Shown: positions 56,390 through 64,000 of the stretch, piece by piece
Numbering within the stretch: position 1 is the stretch's first letter
How the letters are laid out: every line of letters begins with the position of its first letter
DNA from: Gemmatimonas aurantiaca
GTDB taxonomy: Bacteria > Gemmatimonadota > Gemmatimonadetes > Gemmatimonadales > Gemmatimonadaceae
Length of the DNA stretch: 64,000 nt
Direction of reading: 5' to 3'
Assembly (NCBI RefSeq): GCF_037190085.1
Contig: NZ_JBBCJO010000012.1
Location: 434,001 to 498,000, forward strand
The notes under the pieces: model-generated
Databases searched by the model: none
What the model was told of the DNA's origin: nothing
What the model saw: the letters and a program-made list of their open reading frames with translations, nothing else
Translations under genes and position numbers: made by a program

Positions 56390-57495
56390 CCATCCCGTCC
56401 CTTCCGGCTCCGACCCGTACGATCACCACACCCCCGCTGCCTCCGGTGCGGCTCGATCGCATCGGCATCGTCATGATGAGTGCGGTGGGTGATGCCGTGC
56501 ACGTCATGCCGGTCATCCACGCGCTGAAAGCCCACGCGCCCACATCGCATGTCACGTGGGTGCTGCAACCCGGGCCGGCCACGCTGGTGCGCGGGCATCC
56601 GCTGGTGGACGATATCGTGCTGTTCGATCGCAGCCGCGGTTGGCGCGCGTTCCTCGATGTACGCCGGCAGCTCGCCGACCGGCAATTCGATGTGGTGCTC
56701 GGCCTGCAGGTGTACTTCAAGGCCGGCCTCATCACGGGGTTCACGCAGGCACCGGTGAAACTCGGCTTCGATCGCGCCCGCGCGCGCGATGCGAACTGGC
56801 TCTTCACCACGCATCGCATTCCGCCGCACGCGGGACAACACGTGCAGGATCAGTACTTCGAATTCCTCGATGCGCTCGGGGTGCCTCACGGCGTGCCACA
56901 GTGGACGCTGGGCCCCTGGAACGACGAAGAGCGGGACTGGCAGCGTCAGTTCCTGGCCCGGTTCGATCGTCCCATTGCTCCGATCGTCGTGGCCACCAGC
57001 AAGCCAGCCAAGGACTGGATGCCGGAGCGCTGGGCAGCGGTGTGTCAGGTGCTCTGGAACGACTTCGGATTGCAGCCGGTGCTGGTGGGCGGCAATTCGG
57101 AACGGGAGCGGGCCGCGGAGGAGATCATTCTGCGCACGGCCCCGATGGCGCATTCGGCACTGGGCAGCGGACTGCGCAAGCTCTCGGCCATCCTCGATGG
57201 AGCGGCGGTGGCGCTTTCACCGGACACGGGCCCGTTACATCTGGCCATCGCGCTCCGCACGCCGGTCATCTCGCTGCTGGGATACACCAACCCCAAACGC
57301 GTGGGACCGTACGATTTTGCGCACGATCTCATGATCGACGCCTATGGCGATCCCGGCGAAGACTATCCCGTGGACATGACGTACCGGGAAGGTCGTCTGG
57401 CGCGTATCACCGTGGACGACGTCGTGCACAAGCTGCACCACTGGCGCGCCCACTATGCCGATGCGCGCCTCGAGGCCCTGCGTTTCAAACGCTGA
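56386..57495 (+). CDS. Glycosyltransferase family 9 (LPS heptosyltransferase-like)
   Basis: This 369-residue enzyme resembles the ADP-heptose:LPS heptosyltransferases that build the inner core. The N-terminal RIGIVMMSAVGDAVHVMPVIHAL is the GT9 acceptor-domain signature. The donor site in the C-terminal half reads VGGNSERERAAEEI, then ALSPDTGPLHLAIALRTPVISL and TNPKRVGPY. The Pro/Thr-rich first 20 residues precede the domain. Its ATG overlaps the kinase stop. Its last 11 bp overlap the convergent maf gene. Donor and acceptor are by family only. Confidence 0.88.
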   Translation: MTIPSLPAPTRTITTPPLPPVRLDRIGIVMMSAVGDAVHVMPVIHALKAHAPTSHVTWVLQPGPATLVRGHPLVDDIVLFDRSRGWRAFLDVRRQLADRQFDVVLGLQVYFKAGLITGFTQAPVKLGFDRARARDANWLFTTHRIPPHAGQHVQDQYFEFLDALGVPHGVPQWTLGPWNDEERDWQRQFLARFDRPIAPIVVATSKPAKDWMPERWAAVCQVLWNDFGLQPVLVGGNSERERAAEEIILRTAPMAHSALGSGLRKLSAILDGAAVALSPDTGPLHLAIALRTPVISLLGYTNPKRVGPYDFAHDLMIDAYGDPGEDYPVDMTYREGRLARITVDDVVHKLHHWRAHYADARLEALRFKR

Positions 57496-58114
57496 CCGGA
57501 CCGAAGTCGTAGTGAAAGCCGAGTGAGCGGATGAGTGTCACCATGCGTCCCAGCGGCAGCCCCATGACGGCGAAGTAGTCACCGTCGATGCGTTCCACGA
57601 TGGTCGCGCCGTACCCCTGGATGCCGTACGCCCCGGCTTTGTCCATCGGTTCGCCGGTGTCGACATAGGCTTCGATCCGCGCCCGATCGAGCGCACGGAA
57701 CCGGACCTGCACCGCTTCCACGCCCGACACGGTGCGGCCACCGTGCGCGACGGCGACGGCGGTGAAGACCGTGTGTTCGCGGCCGGCAAGACGTTGCAGC
57801 ATCCCGATGGCGTCGTCACGATCGCGGGGTTTGCCCAGGATATCGCCATCCACCACCACGATGGTGTCGGATCCGATCACGAGGGCGTCGGCGTTGGCGC
57901 CGGCCAGAGTGTGCGCCTTGCTGCGTGCGAGCCGCTCACAGTGCGGCACCGGCTGTTCTCCCTCCCACACCGTCTCGTCGACATCCGCCGGACGGACCTC
58001 GTGCGGGATGCCGATGAGCGTCAGCAGTTCGCGGCGACGCGGGGATTGGGAGGCAAGAATGACACGCACGGAAGCGCCGGCCTGCGGCGTGGAGGAATCG
58101 GACAAAGGAATCAT
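57485..58114 (-). CDS. maf: Maf-family nucleoside triphosphate pyrophosphatase
   Basis: Maf proteins hydrolyse dTTP, UTP and modified pyrimidine nucleotides and act as house-cleaning enzymes. The 209 residues carry the conserved ILASQSPRRRELLTLIGI, the metal site region VIGSDTIVVVDGDILGKP, and the C-terminal DKAGAYGIQGYGATIVERIDGDYF region (in part). I chose the ATG at 58114, not the longer in-frame start at 58273, because homology begins there. It is convergent with the GT9 gene and divergent from the trans-sulfuration gene, with 122 bp between starts. Confidence 0.93.
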   Translation of the reverse strand: MIPLSDSSTPQAGASVRVILASQSPRRRELLTLIGIPHEVRPADVDETVWEGEQPVPHCERLARSKAHTLAGANADALVIGSDTIVVVDGDILGKPRDRDDAIGMLQRLAGREHTVFTAVAVAHGGRTVSGVEAVQVRFRALDRARIEAYVDTGEPMDKAGAYGIQGYGATIVERIDGDYFAVMGLPLGRMVTLIRSLGFHYDFGPVSV

Positions 58115-58236
58115 GCCGATAAGTTTATGGCGTGCCTCGCATCGGGTGCAGCCGGCTTTGGCGCGTCCCGATCGTGCGGCACTCACACGGTGCCCCCGCT
58201 GTTTCTGATCACCGTCACCACTCCGCCCGGCCTGCC

Positions 58237-59418
58237 ATGTCCGACGACCGTTCCGATCCGCACTTCGAGACACTCGCGATCCGCACGCAGGCTCCGGTCA
58301 CCGCGGAGCGCGAGCATTCGGTGCCATTGTATCTCACGTCGAGCTTCCGCTTCGACGACGCCGAGCATGCCCGCGCATTGTTCGCGGAGGAAGTGAGCGG
58401 CAACGTGTACAGCCGGTATGCGAACCCCAATACCGACGAATTCGTCCGGAAGTTGTGTCTGCTGGAAGGGGGCGAGGACGGGATCGCCACGGCGTCGGGC
58501 ATGTCGGCGGTCTTCACCGCCCTGGCCGCGCGGGTATCGGCGGGTGACCACATCGTGGCGTCCCGTGCGCTGTTCGGATCCACCCACCAGATCCTGACCC
58601 GCCTCCTGCCAAGGTGGGGCGTGACCAGCGACTACGCCGATGTGGCGGATCCCGCCTCGTGGGAGCGCCTCATCCGTCCGAACACGCGGCTGCTCTTCGT
58701 GGAGACTCCCAGCAATCCCGGGCTCGAACTGATCGATCTGGCGTGGCTCGGTGCCCTGGCGCAGTCGCGCGGCATTCCACTCGTCGTCGACAATTGTTTT
58801 GCCACGCCCTATCTCCAGCAGCCGCTCCGGCTCGGCGCCAGCGTGGTGGTGCACTCGGCCACCAAGTACATCGACGGCCAGGGACGAGTGCTGGGTGGCG
58901 CCATCGTGGGAGACCGCGCGTATCTGGCCGACTGCCGGTTCTTTGCCCGTCACACCGGACCGGCCATGAGCGCCTTCAACGCCTGGCTGCTCTCCAAGTC
59001 GCTGGAGACGCTGGCCGTGCGCATGGACCGGCACTGCGCGAGCGCACTCCGGATCGCGACCCACTTCGACGGGCACCCGGCGGTGGAGTCGGTGCGGTAT
59101 CCCTTTCTGCCGTCACATCCGCAGTATGCCCTGGCCCGCCGGCAGATGACTCAGGGCGGAGGGATCGTGGTGCTGGTGCTGCGTGGCGGCCTCGACGCCG
59201 GCCGCCGGTTTCTCGACCGCGTGCGCCTCGTGTCCCACTCCGCGAATCTGGGCGACACCCGCACCATCGTGACCCATCCGGCCTCGACCACCCACAGCAA
59301 GCTGACACCCGCCGAACGGGCAGCCGTGGCCATCGCCGATGGGCTCATCCGGGTGAGCGTCGGCCTGGAGCACGCCGACGACATCATCACCGATCTGGAA
59401 CAGGCTCTTGCTCTGTGA
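58237..59418 (+). CDS. metZ: PLP-dependent trans-sulfuration enzyme (O-succinylhomoserine sulfhydrylase / cystathionine synthase type)
   Basis: This 393-residue enzyme of the Cys/Met metabolism PLP family makes homocysteine or cystathionine from an activated homoserine. The PLP lysine is Lys210 in HSATKYIDGQG, preceded by VDNCFATPYLQQP. The YSRYANPNTDEF stretch (58-69) and the C-terminal SHSANLGDTRTIVTHPASTTHSK and RVSVGLEH are diagnostic. The start is an ATG at 58237. The IDGQGRVLGG extension after the lysine is typical of MetZ, which I favour over MetB, but the two cannot be separated with certainty. Confidence 0.88.
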   Translation: MSDDRSDPHFETLAIRTQAPVTAEREHSVPLYLTSSFRFDDAEHARALFAEEVSGNVYSRYANPNTDEFVRKLCLLEGGEDGIATASGMSAVFTALAARVSAGDHIVASRALFGSTHQILTRLLPRWGVTSDYADVADPASWERLIRPNTRLLFVETPSNPGLELIDLAWLGALAQSRGIPLVVDNCFATPYLQQPLRLGASVVVHSATKYIDGQGRVLGGAIVGDRAYLADCRFFARHTGPAMSAFNAWLLSKSLETLAVRMDRHCASALRIATHFDGHPAVESVRYPFLPSHPQYALARRQMTQGGGIVVLVLRGGLDAGRRFLDRVRLVSHSANLGDTRTIVTHPASTTHSKLTPAERAAVAIADGLIRVSVGLEHADDIITDLEQALAL

Positions 59419-59526
59419 TGGCCGGCACTGATCCACGTCTCTGGCGCAGCTCCCCGCGGTCACTATATGGAAAGGGCTTCGGCAGCGGCTCCCGTCCGTT
59501 CAGCGGGTTGTGTGACCTGTGCGTAG

Positions 59527-60000
59527 TCAGGGGCGGTCCGCTTCACGTTCGAGCAGGATTGTGACGGGACCGTCGTTAATCAATTCGACGTCCATCATGG
59601 CGCCGAATTCTCCGGTCTCCACCTCCATCCCCCTCTGTCGCAAACCCTCGACGAATCGGTTATATAACAGTTCGGCAGGCTGGGGTTTGGCTGCATCGAC
59701 GAAGCTGGGACGTCTTCCCTTGCGTACGTCGCCGTAGAGCGTGAACTGCGAGACGACCAGCAGTGCACCGCCATGTTCCCGGATGTCGCGATTCATCCGT
59801 TGCTCATCGTCGGGAAACAGACGGAGACCGATCACTTTCTCGGTCATCCATTCGAGTTCTGCGTCGGTGTCGTCGTGGGTGAAGCCGACCAACAACACAT
59901 ATCCGGCACGAATTCGGCCAGAGACCCGGCTAGGGCCTTCGGGCGATTCCGCGCGAATGCGGACTTCAGCAGACTTAACGCGTTGGAGTAGTATTCGCAT
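59527..60000 (-). CDS. dtd: D-aminoacyl-tRNA deacylase
   Basis: Dtd removes D-amino acids (and glycine from tRNA-Ala) from mischarged tRNA. The 157 residues include the two cross-dimer active-site motifs: SQFTLYGD (about 84-91) and the NDGPVT (141-146) version of the usual NxGPxT. The N-terminal MRILLQRVKSAEV is standard. It is convergent on metZ and divergent from the uncharacterised gene at 60026, with only 25 bp between start codons. Confidence 0.95.
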   Translation of the reverse strand: MRILLQRVKSAEVRIRAESPEGPSRVSGRIRAGYVLLVGFTHDDTDAELEWMTEKVIGLRLFPDDEQRMNRDIREHGGALLVVSQFTLYGDVRKGRRPSFVDAAKPQPAELLYNRFVEGLRQRGMEVETGEFGAMMDVELINDGPVTILLEREADRP

Positions 60001-60025
60001 AGCAACAGAGTCTGGCTTCGGTCAC

Positions 60026-61633
60026 GTGAACGCGAAAGACCGGAGACATTGCAATCAACGACCGCCCGTGCAACCACGTCTTGCTCTCCACTTCGATCTG
60101 ACCCCGCGTCTCGCGGCCACAGATGCTGATGCTGCATTCCTCGCCGCGTGCGTTGCGTGGCTGGGACTGGATCAGGGTCAGCCACTGTCCTGGGATTCGC
60201 CTTCGAATCACACTCTCGACGGTGGCCGGATCCTTCGCTGGGCGCCCTTCCGGAAAGAGGGTGCGTCGCTGGCTGACATCGTGGTCCACGCGCCCGACCC
60301 GCTCGATCGGTCGCTGCAGTGGTCCACACATGTCACCTATGTGACATCGACCAATCCGGCCGGTGTGATCCATCGCCAGGTGACGATTCGTGTCGGCACC
60401 GAGGGGGGAGCTCCCAATGGCGCGCCGCCGCCGGTCCGTCCGCCGCGGTTGCTCTCCGAGCTCGACGCCACGTTCACGCTCGTGTCGAACGACGGTCCGT
60501 TGCAGCGGACGCCGACGCAGCTCGAAGCCGGCACCCTCGATGCCTTCGTGCGCTTCGTGTTGTGCGATCCGGCGCGCACCATGCCCGTCCTGCTGCTGAC
60601 CGAGCTGCCCGACGGGGGATATGTGCTGCCGCCCGAGCAGTTCGCGGCCGAGATGTTCGGACTCGGACTCTGCTTCCAGCTCCGTCACGCTGATACGTTC
60701 GCCCTCTCCGATGCGGTGGGTGGTCATGCCCGCAGCGTCTTCCTGGGTTCGGCCCGCGCCTACCTGCCGGGCTTCACGCTCGAGTCCGATCCATTCCAGC
60801 ATCCGCTGGTCCTGGCTCGCGCGCTCGCACTGCCCGGTGAGCGTCGCCGCCTCGTGCAGCGTCTGGCCGAAGTATCGGTGCAGCGTCCCTTCTCCGATCC
60901 GGCCGTTGCCGACACACTGCGGGATCTGCGCAGCGCGTCCTACAGCCAGCGTCCCGATGCGTCGGAAGCGCTCGCCGCCGCGGAATCGGGGGTGGAGATG
61001 GACAAGACCCAGCTCATCGGGATCGTCCGTCAGCTCGAAGAAGCCGTTCGCGCCGCCGAAGGCGAACTGGCCCGCACCCGTGAACGCCTCAACGAGTCGC
61101 GTCAGCAGCTCGAGAGCGAACGTTCGTCGGCCCGGGGGCTCCGCACCACGCTGGCCGCCCTCAAGGAGCGTCAGCCGCTCTCCAAGCCGGCCAGCGATGC
61201 TCCGCAGTCGGTGCTCGAAGCGGTGGAACGCGCCCAGGCGCTCTATTCCGATGCGCTCCGCATTCTCCCCTCGGCTTTCCAGTCGTCGCGGGAATCGGAG
61301 TTCCCCGATCCCGATACGGCCTGGTCGTATCTCAAGGCGCTCGGCGAAGTCGGCCGTCGCCGTCAGGATCGGGCGCTGAGCCGCCCGTTGGGTGAAGTCT
61401 TCGCCGACCTGGGCGTCGACTACTCACCCGGACCGAGCGATCCGGCCCGCAAGACGCCGTACGTGTTCCGCGACGGAGATCGCGAGGTCGAGTGTGCCGA
61501 TCAGCTGCGCAAGGGCAGCAACCCGGTCACCTGCCTGCGCATCTACTTTGCCAGCACCGAAGACGGCGGGTTCGTCATCGGCCACGTCGGTCGTCAGATC
61601 GACGTCATCGCCCGCGCGGTGACCGAAGAGTAA
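60026..61633 (+). CDS. Uncharacterised coiled-coil protein
   Basis: I do not recognise this protein of about 535 residues. An N-terminal domain (about 1-250) contains PLSWDSPSNHTLDGGRILRW (in part), HAPDPLDRSLQWSTHVTYVT and LPDGGYVLPPEQFAAEMFG. Residues about 328-390 form a coiled coil (QLEEAVRAAEGELARTRERL). The C-terminal 60 residues look like a small beta-rich domain: RKGSNPVTCLRIYF and GGFVIGHVGRQID. There is no signal peptide, membrane segment or enzyme motif I can name. The start is a GTG at 60026 or 60068; neither has a clear ribosome-binding site. It is a lone gene, flanked by divergent dtd and by a strong terminator. Confidence 0.75.
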   Translation: MNAKDRRHCNQRPPVQPRLALHFDLTPRLAATDADAAFLAACVAWLGLDQGQPLSWDSPSNHTLDGGRILRWAPFRKEGASLADIVVHAPDPLDRSLQWSTHVTYVTSTNPAGVIHRQVTIRVGTEGGAPNGAPPPVRPPRLLSELDATFTLVSNDGPLQRTPTQLEAGTLDAFVRFVLCDPARTMPVLLLTELPDGGYVLPPEQFAAEMFGLGLCFQLRHADTFALSDAVGGHARSVFLGSARAYLPGFTLESDPFQHPLVLARALALPGERRRLVQRLAEVSVQRPFSDPAVADTLRDLRSASYSQRPDASEALAAAESGVEMDKTQLIGIVRQLEEAVRAAEGELARTRERLNESRQQLESERSSARGLRTTLAALKERQPLSKPASDAPQSVLEAVERAQALYSDALRILPSAFQSSRESEFPDPDTAWSYLKALGEVGRRRQDRALSRPLGEVFADLGVDYSPGPSDPARKTPYVFRDGDREVECADQLRKGSNPVTCLRIYFASTEDGGFVIGHVGRQIDVIARAVTEE

Positions 61634-61650
61634 GCGACCTCCGGCAGCGA

Positions 61651-61690
61651 AAAACGGGGCGGTGAGCTGAGAAGCTCGCCGCCCCGTTTT
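61651..61690. terminator. Bidirectional terminator between the coiled-coil gene and prfC
   Basis: An 18-bp stem with one G-T pair (61651-61668 with 61673-61690) and a GAGA loop has AAAA on its left side and TTTTCTTTT on its right. It lies between convergent genes. Confidence 0.9.
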
Positions 61691-61710
61691 CTTTTGTCTG
61701 CCGGTTCCGG

Positions 61711-63354
<1,644 letters not shown>

Positions 63355-63884
63355 AGCCTTGAAAGATAATGCAAAGAGTCGGGCCGGACGTCAGACCCTC
63401 AGACGGGGTCAGAGGTCAGAGGTCAGCCGGTCAGAACTGAGACGGCGATCGAGTTGAGAGATCAGACAACCATGAGGTCAGAAGTCTGAGCGCTGACGGC
63501 GACGACCGCTCGTGCGCGCCACCGGCTGCGGGCCGGGCGCCCGCAGGCTGGGGCGCGCAGCGCCCCGAAAAACAGCGAGCCCTCGCGTCAGCACCCAGCT
63601 CGCAAGCGAAGTGCTCGGACCTCTGACCTCTGAACCCTCCTTCCTGCTCCCTATCTCCGTCTCAGTTCTGACCTCGGAACTCTGACATCAGACCTCTGAA
63701 GGTCTGACGCCAGACCCAGACGCCAGCCCGTGGCCCCCCCGCGTGCTCCGCACTAGACTCAAGTCGCGCGAGGGGCGCATTCAGTCCGCGAAAAGGGCCG
63801 TGCCCACCCATCCTGGAAGGTCATCATCCGAACCTTCTTTCAGCCCGATCAGTGCGGACTCCGGGCGCGTGAAAGGAGATTCGC
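63355..63884. other. 530-bp intergenic region with repeats, no gene recognised
   Basis: The left third and right third are made of inverted repeat material (63407-63482 and 63622-63720). The middle (63490-63610) is very GC-rich and not coding by any pattern I can see. The last 100 bp form the leader of the partial gene at 63885. Confidence 0.6.
63407..63720. repeat. GGTCAGA-rich imperfect inverted repeat
   Basis: GGTCAGA occurs at 63407, 63414, 63429 and 63476 (with a GGTCAGC at 63421). The inverted TCTGACC occurs at 63622 and 63667. The 17-base GGTCAGAACTGAGACGG (63429-63445) is exactly inverted at 63657-63673. A CTCCTTCCTGCT word at 63637 is shared with the element at 20568. This could be a non-autonomous mobile element or a structured array. 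Confidence 0.65.
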
Positions 63885-64000
63885 ATGTATCCCAACCCGC
63901 AGGACGTCCTGCCGCTCCCGTCCCGTCCAGACGTGGAGCAGTACCGCACCCGCGCCAAGGAACTGGTGCGCGCGCACCATGAAGCCCCCGCCGCCGTAGA
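63885..64000 (+). CDS. Start of a gene, possibly an ankyrin-repeat protein (cut by the right edge)
   Basis: Only 38 codons are present. The ATG at 63885 has a good AAAGGAG 7 bases upstream. The product begins MYPNPQDVLPLPSRPDVEQYRTRAKELVRAHH. A short Pro-rich lead followed by a helix of this kind (x-x-L-E/D-Q-x-R-x-x-A-K-E-L-V) is often seen at the start of soluble ankyrin-repeat proteins, but that is a weak guess from so few residues. Confidence 0.5.
   Translation, partial: MYPNPQDVLPLPSRPDVEQYRTRAKELVRAHHEAPAAV

Noticed and set aside
63390..63730. Possible CRISPR array
   Set aside because: The GGTCAGA units are short and irregularly spaced, there are no unique spacers of constant length, and no cas genes are nearby.

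Overview
The window is 64 kb of dense, GC-rich, Gram-negative chromosome with housekeeping and energy genes on both strands. It has one tRNA and no rRNA, phage, transposase or CRISPR array. The gene mix suggests Gemmatimonadota, plausibly Gemmatimonas or a close relative (an inference). The supporting features are a SusC/SusD outer-membrane pair in a non-Bacteroidetes-like GC-rich genome, an LPS-core kinase and heptosyltransferase, a crtB-cruF-crtI carotenoid cluster, an actinobacterial-style KorAB, and a phosphate-uptake/polyphosphate-kinase operon, which fits the polyphosphate accumulation known in that group.

Layout. At 1-2326 (-) lies an operon of a DUF47 regulator, Pit phosphate transporter and polyphosphate kinase. 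At 2499-8770 are a rhomboid protease, dnaK, a DegP/HtrA protease, a DppA-type D-aminopeptidase and a beta-barrel protein. A tRNA-Leu(UAG) is at 8926. At 9255-20550 (+) is one tightly coupled run: a GltD-like flavoprotein with ferredoxin domains, korA, korB, fdsG, fdsB, fdsA, fdhD (fdsC), fdsD and mobA. It links 2-oxoacid:ferredoxin oxidoreductase with NAD-dependent molybdenum formate dehydrogenase. At 20827-36024 (-) is a complete 14-gene complex I operon, nuoA to nuoN, with an NAD-malic enzyme gene 16 bp behind nuoN. At 36426-40699 (+) is the SusC/SusD pair. At 40840-44276 (+) is carotenoid synthesis. At 44437-51046 (+) are tig, clpP, clpX, lon and engB, the protein-quality-control block. From 51043 to 59418 come a lipoprotein, a Nudix hydrolase, trpE, an FHA-GAF-adenylate cyclase, an LPS kinase, a GT9 heptosyltransferase, Maf and a trans-sulfuration enzyme. 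From 59527 to the end come Dtd, an uncharacterised coiled-coil protein, RF3 and the start of one more gene.

Genes overlap by 4 bp (ATGA/GTGA) at many junctions, so translational coupling is the rule. Strong hairpin terminators separate the convergent blocks (5459, 7125, 20782, 40724, 61651).

The least conventional items are the kor-fds operon as an electron-transfer unit, the apparent AUC start codon of nuoJ, the malic enzyme gene attached to complex I, two related palindromic intergenic elements at 44.3 and 46.4 kb (one forms the 3' end of crtI), a GGTCAGA-rich element at 63.4-63.7 kb, and an unidentified 535-residue protein at 60.0-61.6 kb.
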